64,000 nt of DNA from Tetrastigma voinierianum (Eukaryota > Streptophyta > Magnoliopsida > Vitales > Vitaceae). Shown here one piece after another: positions 22,244 through 33,850 of the stretch. The position numbers were made by a program, and so were the translations under genes. The notes under the pieces are model-generated. The model was not told the DNA's origin and did not search any database. It saw only the letters and a list, made by a program, of their open reading frames with translations. How positions within the stretch are numbered: position 1 is the stretch's first letter; each line of letters starts with the position of its first letter. The stretch lies in the NCBI GenBank assembly GCA_016808115.1, contig JAEQBH010005084.1, positions 186,001-250,000 on the forward strand, in the 5' to 3' direction.

Positions 22244-23490
22244 GGCATTGTCTTCAGTAAAAATTCCTTTTCAAGAATGAATCAAGAAGATGCAATGGAG
22301 AAAAGGCAAGTGACACTTGACACCTTTGATGTAGATACTACCAATCATTTGTTCCATGTACCACCTTAGTACAACCCAGCATATCATAGAAGGAAAACAA
22401 ATTTACCCGTAAAAATTGCATTCTTTCTTTATTCTTCTACTTTTTTTTTTTTTTGCTAAAGATCAAAATTAAAGGTAATGAGGGAAATATGCTAGGAATG
22501 CTAGTCTCAAGACAAGTTATGACTAGGTCAAGGATGTCCTTTAGTTAGACCCCCTAGTTTCCGCAAGTGTCGGCATTCCTAATGTTCTAAAATATTGGAT
22601 CAAACACTTGTGTACCCCTGAGCTCATCCAAAAAGTCCATGATGGGCACTTTCCTGTATTGTATACTCTAAAGTCAAAACCTCATGAGTTGGTATTTGTT
22701 ATTAAGGAGAAGTGGCTCTTCTTTTTACTATCGACTGACCCTTTGGAGAGGAGTAGACCCACTTAGCACAAGAGCAGAGGTACCCTTGGTGTGAACACCT
22801 TCTAGTCTCAATGTGGCAATCTCTTGGATGGTTAAGACTGGATCAAGGACAACCTCCGTTTTCTCCCCCTGAATCCACTGCATCGTCATCCTTAATAATT
22901 TGGAAGAGTAGGTCAGGTAGTTAAGACCCTTTCAAGAAAGGCTATGACTTCCTCTCTCTTCTTGTGAATGCTTTGGAGTTGGAACTCCACCAACTGTTGT
23001 TGCTCATGAAGATGTTGTACCATCTCCTCATGTATCCTGATGGTCTACTGAAGTAGTCGAGACTTCTTCGATAGGGGTGAAGGGACTTCCTCCGTTCAAA
23101 ATTGAAACCCGAAGGGGTGGAAGGTTTAGATTCAGAGTCTGTAAGAGAAAGAAAGATCTTTTTCTTACCTGTCTTTTTGCTTGATTGAGCGTCTTACAAG
23201 TGGTGCCCTTAGTGCAACTTGTAATTGTGGTGTCTAAAGCCATCGATGTATCGACTTAGCACGTCTCAAGATGTGTTCGAACACCATCTTGCTTAGGTAG
23301 AACTTCTTCTTGAACAAGTTGAGGAACATCAACTAGAGCAACTTGTAAAGCAACATCTACACAAGAACACCTAAGAAAAGAGCCTTCCCTCCAACTCCTC
23401 CAATTCATATCAGCCTCTTCCCACCCCACCCCTATTTTAAGAAAGAAAGGTATCATAGAACAAATAGATCCAATGAGGATCTAAGGGTAT
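22244..23490 (-). pseudogene. extra 3' region of copia element, no recognised domain
   Basis: Between the RNase H end and the polypurine tract lie about 1.2 kb, where a typical copia element has little or nothing. Minus-strand frames include SKKSRLLQ, then VQHLHEQQQLVEFQL and IHKKREEVIAFLERVL, a heptad-like charged stretch. Frames are broken. It may be a remnant of a third ORF known in some copia lineages or a small insertion; the sequence does not decide. Confidence 0.4.
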
Positions 23491-23985
23491 CAAAACATGC
23501 TGCATTCAAGCCCTTAGTAAATATATAAGCCAATTAAGTTTTGTTTAATATGTACCTTAAATCAATGATCTTGTCTCTAACTAAGCTTCTAATTTAGTGG
23601 TGACTGATGTCTATATGCTTAGTTCTCGAATGTTGGACAAGAGTCGTTGAGATATTGATAGCACTGATATTGTCATAATAGAGAGTTAGGACTTCCTTTG
23701 GGACGCCATAGTTCTAAAGCATATTTTTCATCCAAATAATTTGAATGCGCTCACTACCGACTGCTATGTACACTGCCTCAGTTGTGGAGAGTGATATGCT
23801 ATTCCGTTTCTTATTGAACCAAGAAACAAGATTGTTTCCAAGGAAGAAACATCCTTTAGAAGTGCTCTTCCTATCTTCAAAGTTTCCAGCCCAATCAGCA
23901 TCACAGTATCACACCAAGCTAGTTGTGGTAACATGTGTGTACCAAATATCAAATTTAACAGTACCACTTACATACTTAATGATTT
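23490..23985 (-). pseudogene. copia RNase H remnant
   Basis: On the minus strand the block reads CDADWAGN in one frame near 23895, and FFLGNNLVSWF and SISLSTTEAVY nearby (23770-23870). These are diagnostic for copia RNase H (the first catalytic Asp, then LVSWxSKKQ.S.SLST.EAEY). The tail TKHIDI and YIFTKGLN is near 23510-23600. Frameshifts are frequent. Confidence 0.85.
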
Positions 23986-24538
23986 TCTTGATGGCTAGAA
24001 GATGACTTTCTTAAGGACATGCTTAGTACCTTGTGCAAACTCCCATACTATAAATGGTGTGACCAACCCCATCACCAGCTTCATCTCAGGTGATCTTTTC
24101 ATGGGTCCTGATATGACTCCTTTTATGCTTTGCCGTATCAAGTCCAAACTTGCTGCTTACGTTCTTCGCATATTTGACTTGAGAGACAAAGATGTTGGAG
24201 CTTGTTTGCCTTACTTGAGAGACCAAGATCATTTCAAACTCAATGCTCATGTGTTCCACAAACTGTTCCATATGAGACATGGATCCAAATACTATGTCAT
24301 CCACATAAATTTGAACCATAATTACTTCCCGTTAGATCTCCCTAATGAAGAGAATGTGATATGCTCCCCCTCAAGTGTATCTCATTTTCAAGAGGTACTC
24401 AGCTAACCTTTCATACCAAGCTCTTGGAGCTTGTTTCAACCCATAGATATCCTTTTTCAGCTTGTAAATATGATAAGGATGAAGGGGGTCTTCTTTAGCT
24501 TATGCCACATACACTTCTTCATTCAGATTCTGATAGTT
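23985..24538 (-). pseudogene. copia reverse transcriptase, C-terminal part
   Basis: The minus-strand frame at 24086-24319 is open for 77 codons and contains IYVDDIVFGS, the copia catalytic box, followed by FEMILVSQV and FVSQVKYAKNVSSKFGL. Upstream pieces read LNEEVYVA and YKLKKDIYGLKQAPRAWYE (24410-24530). The N-terminal half of RT and everything before it are missing. Confidence 0.88.
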
Positions 24539-25336
24539 GCGTAATGTGTATATAAAATGTATGCCTGTGTGCACAAGTGCATGCATCGTATCAAGTAATA
24601 TAGAAGTAAGAGAGTGTCAAACCCACGAGGAATTGGTTTACTAAGTACTGAAACTGGATTAACCATAGACTTTATCTGGATGTTGGAAAGGTGGACCAAA
24701 AGTGAAATAACAACTAAACACTAGAAATATGAAATCCTAAGCCGATTAGAAGGATCAAAGACAAAAGAGAATAGAATGGGAAAACTAGGGTTTTGACTTC
24801 AATTGATCAATATAATCCCTATGTAAATGGTCTGAATCCCCTTCAATTGACAATAGGATCATTCTTTAATGGAAAGCCTCACGATAATAATTGTGATTCT
24901 CTCTCGATAACTCACAACCTCCCTTTAGGATTTAGGTATTTTGCATCTCTACTCAACCCTAAAACCCTAGGAACACAATAAACTCAAGATGACTACAATT
25001 GCCACATAAAACCCATGAGTATCTCTAGTAAATGGCGAATTATGTTTTTTAATTTAGGTCTAACCTATTGTTCACTTCTCAGATCTCACAACATGCCACA
25101 AATCGAATTGATAGTGATCAAGTATTAATATGCATTAATAATAAGATGAAACAATTAGCATGTAACGATCAAAATGACAATTGAAATAGAAATCAATACC
25201 AAATTACACAATTCATGATCAATTTACATCAAGAACCCTAGAAAGTAAAATCGGTTCATAATGAAGAGAAATACCACCATATAAATGAATAAAAACATAA
25301 AGAATAAGAGAATGGACAAATTTAACAATGAGAGTT
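24539..25336 (-). repeat. Athila/Tat-like LTR fragment
   Basis: The phrase CAAGTAATA..GAGTGTC.AACCCACGAGGAATTGG resembles the end region of the long LTRs at 46082-49060 and 58913-61901 and has the same orientation. There is no pol sequence. A 62-codon open frame inside it has no recognisable product. Both ends are truncated. Confidence 0.4.
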
Positions 25337-26864
25337 GTAAAATTCGGGTAAATTTGAACTTTTCAAAAAAAAAAAAAAAAAAAGAGGCAAACAATACAGG
25401 TTGAAAACCTGGAATTTTTCTAGATCTCGGATGATGAAACGGACCTCACCGTTGAATTCATCCCACGAAACCTAGTTACCAAGGTGAATTTTGTTGAATT
25501 CTGAGATAGTCGAAATTTCATGTTTTTTGAGGCAACGGGTGCTGGGTGACACATGGCAAACCATGTGAGTGTGTAAAACTCGAGAAAAATATAATTTTTA
25601 TGAAGAAGGGCAAAAAAATAAATTTCTATAATAGTACAGGTTGAAAACCTGAAAATTTTTTAGAATTCGGATGACAAAACATACCTCACCATTGGATTCG
25701 TCTTGCGAAATCTAGTTACCCAAACGAATTTCGTCGAATTTCGAGACAGTCGAATTTCCACGTTTTTCGGGGTGATGGGTGTCTAGTGACTCCTGGGTAC
25801 GAGATTGTTTGCGAAAATCTCGGAGTTGAGAAATGACTTGAGTTAAGTTCATGGGATATAATTTGAACTTGAACTGAGGTGGAATGAGTAGCTTCGAGCC
25901 AAAATTGGACTCGAACGTGGGTGGACATGTGGCACGACGTGGGCCACACATCCAACTTAAACTTAAGTTGGGACAAAAGAGGAATTAGGGCAAAAAAAAA
26001 GCCCATTTTCCTGGTTTGATTGAGAGAGGGAGGAGAAGAGAGAATGAGGAGGGCCAAAAGCTTCATCCCAAGATCTACGAAGTTTTGTTGGTCGGTTTTC
26101 GTCGGGCCAAGAACGAAAGTATCGCATCGATGAGGGGTATGCTTGGGTGCGAAAGAGGGATTGCGAAGATCCTAAGAAGGAGATTCAGGAAATCGAGTTA
26201 TTGGGACACTTAGGAGGCTTCCTACCCATGTATCTTGGTATTAAGTGAGATTCTTCTACCCAGCAGCTATTTTCCATCTTTGTCTTGGAAAATGAGTTTT
26301 TTGATAGAACTGTTTAGCGAAAGAAAAACCGGATTTTGAGTTATGGCGTCAGACATATCTTGGCGAACCTCGGTTGCCTAGGCAAAGGTGTGAATCTTCT
26401 CAAGGAAGATTGGTTTTTCGCCTAGGAGAAGGGATGGTTCACCTAGGCGTGGGCATGTACGCTTAGGCGAGCCTGAGGATAGAAAAAATGGGACCTTGAG
26501 GCCCGCCTAATGAGATTTTCTTCAGGCGAACCACTCGCTAGGCAAACCCCTGCGATGCAGGCACAGTGTTTGTGGCATGTTTAGGCTCGGTCTCGTGGCC
26601 CGGTTTGTGATTGTTGTAGCATACGGGGCCAGCGTATGACTGATTGAGTGTGTCGTTGCTTGACTAAGAGTGACATGTTTTAATGTCAATATGTGTGTTC
26701 TAATATGTTGACATGTGATGAGTTTATTTGTTCAAAAAGCCATGATATGGCTTGATTGTGAGTGTGCCACTACTTGACAATGTAGTTACCTGTTTGGATG
26801 CCAATATGAGTACTCCAACATATTGACGTGTGATGAATTGTTATGTGCAATGGTCACAATATGA

Positions 26865-26869
26865 GTACT
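26865..26869 (+). repeat. target site duplication, left (GTACT)
   Basis: Identical to 36833-36837 and immediately outside the TG...CA termini of the Athila-like element. Confidence 0.85.
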
Positions 26870-28628
26870 TGATTAGTGTCCAAAAAGTACAATTTTGAAC
26901 CCTATATTAGATAGGTTTTGAGTACTTTTTGTGCATTAATCATGTCATATAAACCAATTGAAGTGTTGGTATATCTTAAGTAACACTTATGCCATTTAGA
27001 CATGTTTTTGGATTTGTTTTGCGCTTTTGTTTATTTATGCACTTCTAGGCTTCAACCACAATGCAAATGATCAATCATGAGTTGGAAGTTTGGTCTGAAG
27101 CCATCCAACAAGCTAAAATCAATGGAAAAACAAAGAAAAGTGGAGAAATGAGATGCGATTGAGCAGATGAGAGCTGCGGAACAGCAAAGCGAGGAATTTT
27201 CGCAACTGTTACTTAACCCGATTAACGATCTGGCAATTTATGGCTTGTTGCATAAGCAGTTCGCAATCTCAGTAATTGAAAAATTCGCTAGCCAACTTGC
27301 ATTGTTCCTTAGCGAAATTATAGGAATTATTGACAGGAAATTTTGCTAGCTTAGCGAGAATTTCGCTATTCATGAAATTTCAACCTTGCCAAATTCACTG
27401 GAGCCCTTGCCAATTTAAGCTAAACCTTGCCAAATTTGATAATTAGCGAAATTCTCCTATGGCGAGAATTACATGCACCTCGTCATGCTTTGTAATTAAT
27501 CTTTGAACCACCTTGAACTTGGTTTATTACTTGATTGTCCTATAACTTAGCCTAGTTATTAGGGTTTTTAGTAATTTCATACATGAGGAGGCTTATAAAT
27601 ACCCCTCATGTTTTGTAATAAAGAGAGGAGGATGAAGGTGAATACAAGTTTTGTTGATTTGTAAGTTATTTTCTTTCTTTGCTTTTTGTAAATAAAGTTT
27701 TTTAGGTCTTGCTTTTTATTTAACTCTCTCTTCTCTCTCTTCTTTCTCCCTTTCAACGGCTGCCAAACACACCTCTTGAGGATGAACTCGGGAGATGCTT
27801 GGCTAAGCCTCCCCTTTCTTTGAAGGAAGGAAGCTAGCTTGGTGGTGGGGCATACATGCATGTGTTGTCCTCTTGTATTAAAAGCTACGGGTAGTTTATT
27901 TATGGCTCTTATTCTCAAAACTTAGTTGCGTAACATGCTGGGATGTTATTGATTTGGCCAATACTCTCCATGCTTTGGGGTATTGTTTGCTGATCGGTTT
28001 TTACTAGCCTACGGGTAGATAATATTTACATGTTAGGGTTCTTCAAATTAGGGTTAAATAACATTTCTTTGTGTGTGTTTTGGCAAATATTCTCCATTGC
28101 TTTGAGGATGCGTGCTTTCGGGTGAAGATGCAGCATTGTTCTTTAGATGGTCTTTACGAGCCATACGAAATGATAATTGAATGTAGGGTTTTAAACTAAA
28201 GGGAGCCATAGCGCATGCTACGTATTGACTCAAATAGGAGATGTTTCATGGGTGAGGTTTGCTAGTTAAATATAGATCGGTTATGCCATGGACTATATGT
28301 TGCATGTCATAACGAAGGATAAACCGAGACACTTGTTGCCCTAACGCCAAGTTAGTAACCTAAATCTTGAAGTGCTTTTCACCTTTAGCTTTCAGTTTTT
28401 TACAATTTTTCGATTTTCAAACCATTCCCACTTTGTTTTTGAAACACAATTCCAAAGAGTCCCAGTAGAAAGCCTTGCATTAGTGCACTTATGCAAACCA
28501 TTTCGAGGATGAGAACCCATCCCGTGTTCGACCCTAGACCACTATGCGCGGTAGCTTGACTACGCATTAGGAGAAACAGGTATATAAATATTGTTGATTC
28601 ATTTCGACCCTACGTAGCGCACGAATCA
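26870..28628 (+). repeat. 5' LTR of the Athila-like element (1759 bp)
   Basis: Starts TGATTAGTGTCC and ends GCACGAATCA. It aligns along its length with 35099-36832. The LTR carries a TATA box at 27592-27601 and an AATAAAG signal about 20 bp further on. Confidence 0.9.
27592..27601 (+). promoter_or_regulatory. TATA box of the 5' LTR
   Basis: CTTATAAATA, conserved in the 3' LTR at 35810-35819 in an identical local context. Confidence 0.65.
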
Positions 28629-28630
28629 AA

Positions 28631-28648
28631 TGGCGCCGTTGCCGGGGA
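28631..28648 (+). promoter_or_regulatory. primer binding site, tRNA-Asp type
   Basis: TGGCGCCGTTGCCGGGGA lies two bases after the LTR end. It is the standard PBS of Athila/Tat-clade elements, complementary to the 3' end of tRNA-Asp. Confidence 0.92.
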
Positions 28649-28899
28649 TGGTGCCAAACTACTTATGGTAAGTTGAAGAGTACTTGTGATCCACATCACA
28701 AGTGAAGGTAACCTTTTTACCTCTTTTTGCAACTCAGTTGCAGGAACTGCCAGTTTGCTTCACTTTGCAGTAACTGCACTGTTTCAGTTTCAGTTTTTCA
28801 TTCAGTCAGTTTTATTGTTGTTAGTTAATTTTAATCTTTTTGCAGGTTGTTTGTTGCTCTTTGTTGTCTCTTTAATTGTGTAACAACTGTGTATGCAAC

Positions 28900-30460
28900 A
28901 GTGGGATAGAGACACATCAGGTAGATTGTATAGGATAAGTACACAACTTGACCTAGCTAGTGAAGTCGATTATTGCAAGCGATACCATGGATCCCATGCA
29001 CGAGGAACAACAGAAGTCAACCGGGAACCTATGAATCCAATGCATATAGAACCATGAGGATCACATCCACCTCTTAGAGTTTGGTGCTATCATATCATTC
29101 CTCCTGCTGAAGATGTAGCAGTGAGGCCTTATTTGTTGCCCCTACTCCCCACATATCATGGTATGGAAAATGAAAATCCATACACTCACATAAGGGATTT
29201 TGAGGAGGTTTGCACTACGCCCCGAGGAAGGTATGATGGACATGGATTTCTTTAAAGGCATTTACGCTGACTCTACAAGGACAAGGCCAAGATGTGAAAC
29301 CAACTCATTGAGGCCTAGAACCATAAATTGGTGTTTGCCAAGCTGAATTCTGAAATTTTGATGCTCGTAAGACTAATAATTTGAAAAGCGAATTTATACC
29401 TTTGCGGCTCGAGGATGGTGAGAGATTTTGCAGTGTTAGGAGAGATTTATGGAAACCATCGGTGCATGTCCACACCATGGGTTTTGACACATGGATGTTG
29501 GTGAACCACTTCTATGGTGGTATGTCTCACGCCATGAGGCGGCTTTTTAGAAACCATGTGTGGGGAGACTTTTTAAGCAAACATCTGATGATGAAACGTG
29601 GATTTCTTAAATTCGTCATTTGAAACTTCTAAGGGTTGGGATGAACTTAACCACAGAGAAGCGGATAGGATGAAACGGTCGACGAAGGGGGTGGGATGTA
29701 TGCAGCACTTTGAAGACATAGAAATGAGAGCTAGGATTTCCAACCTAGCCCGGGAAGTGAAGGCTTGAAGGCAAGCATTTCCGAGAGGTGCATGCGATGG
29801 CCCGAAAATCCTGTCTGTCCCAAATCCTTGCACCAATTTCCAATCCTGCACGCCCAATGAGCAGTGTCCTATGGCTCTGCCGGTGAAGGATTTGATGTCG
29901 AATGTGCGAGCAACGTAGGACAATACAAGCCACAACAATCTAATACTCCATATGGTAATACCTACAATTCGATTGGAGGAATCACCTAATCTTGCATAAG
30001 GTTAGCCCCCTTTGTTTATGTACCCAGTGCTAAACCTCGAGTTTAGTTTTTCCCTCCACGAGTCCATGACGAGCCAACATCCTCTTCTCGATTAGAACAA
30101 GCTATATTGAATTTGAGTAAGGTGGTAGGCAACTTTGTTGAGGGAACAAAAAGGAATTAATCTTGCTTGATTAGCCTGAAGGATTGATGCGTAGAAGTCT
30201 GTTTGAATAAGAATAGATGGGCTTGAGTAATCTCAGCGAGGAAAATTGACAACCTCACGATTATTCAATCACCTAGTTAACAAGTTGCTTGAGGTATAAG
30301 AAAGGGGAGGTTTCCATCACAAAAGCAGTTCCAAATCCTAAAGGAAATTCATGAGGTAGGATCATCTAACAATTCGGGAATGGATGAGGTTAAGGCCGTA
30401 ATCCTGAAATTGGAAGAGGTTGATAATTTATGCCAAAACACAATTTGAAGAACCTAGGCA
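28900..30460 (+). pseudogene. Athila-type gag remnant
   Basis: Segments read MENENPYTHIRDFEEVCTT (29160-29218), SEFIPLRLEDGERF (near 29385-29430), MGFDTWMLVNHFYGGMS (29478-29528) and GDFLSKH (29565-29585). The last pieces are GRFPSQK and GMDEVKAV (30305-30400). This is the order of plant retrotransposon gag in Athila elements. An 80-codon open stretch (29381-29623) survives; elsewhere there are frameshifts. Gag forms the particle that packages element RNA. Confidence 0.85.
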
Positions 30461-30749
30461 AGGGGAGAAGGAATTGAAACACAGGCATATCCTCCTAGGA
30501 AGATTCAATGAAATACATTATACCACTACGAAACTTCCCACAACACTTAGAGGTAGAAGAAGGCATCAAACAAGCGAGGCATTCTTGAGGTGTTAAGGCA
30601 GTGAGTTAACATACCTTTCTTTTGGACTACAATCAAACAAGTTCTGCTTATGCAAAAAATTTTGAAAGATCTTTGTACAATTAAGAAGGGATTAGGCATT
30701 GAGAAGAAAGCATTTCTCACTTGAACATGTCGGTGCCATAATTCAAAGC

Positions 30750-31230
30750 AAATACTGCTGTTAAGTCTGAGGATCACAGTTCTCAGCGATACCCGATTGA
30801 TATTGGTGGGAATTGCGTAAATAAGGCATTGCTGGTTAGGAGCAGTGTGAATCTTATGCCATTTTCAGTATACATGCAGCTAGATTTAGGTGAGCTTAAA
30901 CCTACTACAATCACACTTTCATTGGCTGATAGATCAGTGAAGATCCCCAAGGGGATAGTTGAGGATGTCCTTGTAAAAATCAACAATTTCTACTATCCAG
31001 TAGATTTTGTAGTCACCGGGCTGGTACGCACGAGTTCAATGAACCCGATCATGTACCAATCATTTAGGAGACCATTCCTGGCCCTTTGCCCGATGCAATT
31101 ATAAATTGCGGAATGGGATCATGCAATTAACTTTTTGGTGACATGACATTGGGTTGAACATCTTCAATTTGAATGCGACCCCAAATTGTTTGGCGAAAAT
31201 CATATAGCGATGAGGTTGTTTCGGTTGATC
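30750..31230 (+). pseudogene. Athila-type protease with damaged active site
   Basis: A 91-codon open frame (30829-31104) reads SSVNLMPFSVY, then LGELKPTTITLSLADRSVK, then GIVEDVLVKI, NNFYYPVDFVV and RRPFLA. In relatives the segment before SVNL is the catalytic DLGA. Here the equivalent codons give VRSS, so the catalytic Asp is gone. The later INC/F.DMTL region continues to about 31165 with one frameshift. Confidence 0.85.
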
Positions 31231-31689
31231 GGTCGTCTGTTCTGAGTGCTAAGGAAAGCAAGGAGTGATCGGCCTTGGAGATGAAGGAGAATTGGTCTTG
31301 CCAACAACACCGATTGCAAGCCAATTGCTTTCCGAATCCACAACCATTCGGAGGCAGTCCAACATGGCCACCCGACATCATGGGCGGGCGGCCCTTGCAT
31401 GGGTTGAGGAGATCATCCTCCTTGACCCCCTTGGTATTCTTGAACTTAGGCCCGGTTCGGTGTTTTCAAAAACCGGATTGCAGTTCTAAATTTACTAATT
31501 TTGTCTTATATTAGTTAGTGCGGTAGTCTAAATAATTTTCAAATTTTTAACTTAGCAATTTTCCTTTCTTTATAATTTAGTTGTATATGAAAATAGTATG
31601 TTTCAAATACTAATCCTTAGTATAGTAAATTGGCTAACAATAATTTTTAGTTATATTATTATTTAATATTAGTAATTAATTTAAGTTTG
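31231..31689 (+). other. region after protease: uncharacterised frame, then AT-rich spacer
   Basis: To about 31490 there are overlapping open frames of about 75-80 codons with no recognisable motif. From 31490 to 31689 the sequence is strongly AT-rich and non-coding. RT, RNase H and integrase should lie here but do not. Confidence 0.6.
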
Positions 31690-31800
31690 ATGTATTGCGG
31701 GAGGCCCAAAATAGTGGTCAGCAGGAAAATGGCGGGAGAGACCCTTGGCTACCTCTGCGCTTATAAAAATACGAGGGAGGGGGTTGGCTAAACACTTCAT
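31690..31800 (+). promoter_or_regulatory. promoter-like segment upstream of the GC-rich 3' ORF
   Basis: An AT-rich stretch is followed by AGGCCCAAAATA (31703-31714) and TTATAAAAATAC (31761-31772), then pyrimidine-rich leader sequence. GGCCCA is a common plant promoter element and TTATAAAAA is a good TATA match. Function is inferred from layout only. Confidence 0.35.
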
Positions 31801-31862
31801 ATTCTCCCCCTCCTGCGTGCCACAGGCTTCCACGGTAGCCGCCCTTCGAGCCTGGGTTGCCT

Positions 31863-31980
31863 GCATCCAGTCTTGCCGCGATCCACGCATCCCGACCATT
31901 GTACCTCGCTGAGCCTTAGCGCATCCAGTCTTGCCCGTAGATCCTGCGTCGACAATTGTACACCTCGGCTGAGCCTTAGC
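31863..31980 (+). repeat. tandem duplication of about 59 bp
   Basis: Two adjacent copies start GCATCCAGTCTTGCC and end GCTGAGCCTTAGC, differing by small indels. Confidence 0.8.
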
Positions 31981-32279
31981 GAGCATACGAGCCACGATTA
32001 CGGCCCGAAGGTGGTTGCCTTAAGCCGGCGGTGATAAGCCTTCACCACCGCAGCGCACTAGGCACGAGCCATCAGCGCCGTGGCCACGGTTCATTTTTGG
32101 TGCCACCGCCCGGTACTAGGTGTTCGTTTGCGGTAGCCCGGCGGTTAGTTCGGGGCCCATTTTCCGTCTCAGTCACTGGGCCTTGGGTTAGTGAGGTATT
32201 GGGCGGTTTGCGACCTTCCGGGGTGATTCGAGTAGCCTCGAGCTTCATTTCGGACATACGGGGCCCCTGACTACATATT

Positions 32280-33850
32280 CGGTGAGTCTCGCATTTTTCG
32301 GCGAGTTTATTTTAGATACTCCGGATATGGTCCGATGCGAGGTGGGTCCGTGTTGACCTCGGGTGAATTTAGCACACACCGGCGAGCGGCCGCGGCACCG
32401 GTCACCGGCCTGATGCCATCACCTGTCCACGATCTGCGTGCACGGCCCGAGCCTGCGGGATTGAGGCGTTACGGACGGATGGGACCTCGGGCCCCATCGA
32501 TACCTCGGAGGAGAGCTAGGAGGCCCACGGCCTTCACGGGCCGTGCGTCGGGCCCGGGCGAATCATCTTCCACGGCCCACCGTCTCCGGTTCCTCCATTT
32601 CACCGGAAGGCTTCATCACCTCGGCTATCCTGCGGCCTGTGGTCCAGGGGAGGCCCTATGTTCGTAGGACACCCCATTCCGGGGAATGCAGATATACGTA
32701 GCCGACCATTTCAGCAGGAGTCGTTCTACGACGTTCCTGGATTGATGGCCGACCCAGATACCAGGAGTCGATGCGGTGTCCGGAAATTATTCGCTCCTCC
32801 ATTTATCGACTCCACGGCCGGTTCTACTGCAGAGAGTGGTCCGGCAGTTCTACCACTCCATGACCTCTCGGGATGCAGATGGTCCATTGGAGATCCATTT
32901 CAGGATAGATGACCGCCGAGGTGTACTCAGTCCAGCGGTTATTTCTGCAGCCTTGAGATTGCGCATACCGCCCGCGCGATGCGGGGTTATAGGGTGGGCC
33001 TGCGGAGCGATGGTTAGAGCCGGGATCTTCTGGTACGGTCGATCCTTTGCTCGGAGGCGCTTCCGCCTCATATGCTGCTCATCGACCATTTGCTGCGCAC
33101 TTGTTTATTCCTACGCAACGGTATGTGCGGAGGAGGGGCTATCTTGGAGGCATTGTCTGGATCTCAGGCCCGATTTCTGGTTTTAGCCCATCGTGGTGAT
33201 GACTTCACTCTTACGGTTCGAGAGAGAAGGTCCATGGGGAGAGACCTCACGAGGCGAGAGAGCATACCACTTCTTATCTGAGGCTTCTTTCCTACTATGT
33301 TCTTGAAGCGGATGGGATTTCGAGGAGCTGGGATAGAGATGCGAGACGGATGCCTACATGTAGTAGAGTGGGCGGGTTGACTATGCCGGATCCATTTCCA
33401 CATCGCCCGGTGATACGGGAGGAAGTGCTGGGTGGGGGGGTAGGATGCACACGGAGATGATCCACGCTCTTTTAAGTGCGGAGGTCCACTCCGTTCGGAT
33501 CGTTCACCTCCATCTTTGCCTTTACTCCCGGCGCGAGATCTACGGATGCTCCCGGGCCTTCATATTCAGCACACCAGTCACCAGAGTATACACGTGTTAG
33601 CTCGAGGGAGATGGCTGGAGTGATGGATGCGATCACACCTGCATGACCCTCGGGCGGCCCGGCATGCGACACGTGACGAGGAGATTGGCTCGGTGGCCAC
33701 TTTGGGACGGTGCCATTCCATGCTTCGCCCCGAGATCATGACCACTGGGTATTCCTCATGATCTACCCAGAAGAGGGCTACCAGCGATGCGTACTCATTG
33801 GATATCTGGCGGCGGTGCGGTAAGCTGCCACCACCACCACGGAGTTAGGT
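32280..33850 (+). pseudogene. 3' ORF remnant: 'putative plant transposon protein' family
   Basis: Frames in order read SFYDVPGLM (32720), RQFYHSMTSRDADGPLEIHF (32840-32900), IDDRRGVLSPAVISAAL (32905-32955), PPHMLLIDHLLRT (33062-33100), GGAILEALS (33130-33158) and FGSFTSIFAFTPGA (33496-33537). This matches the plant TE-associated domain family found in env-like or third ORFs of Athila-type elements. The GC content is far higher than in the flanks. At least three frame changes break it. Its molecular function is unknown. Confidence 0.65.

Larger units (their letters stand above)
17915..24538 (-). mobile_element. Ty1/copia element on the minus strand, 5' truncated
   Basis: From right to left it shows RT (with the YVDD box), RNase H, a 1.2-kb stretch without known domains, a polypurine tract and a long LTR. 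Coding homology stops abruptly at about 24538, so gag, protease, integrase and the 5' LTR are missing. A Tekay-type LTR interrupts its LTR at 18306-20833. Confidence 0.82.

Noticed and set aside
31681..31995. 104-codon minus-strand open frame over the third-ORF leader
   Set aside because: No motif and it overlaps a tandem duplication in GC-rich leader sequence. GC-rich DNA gives long chance frames.
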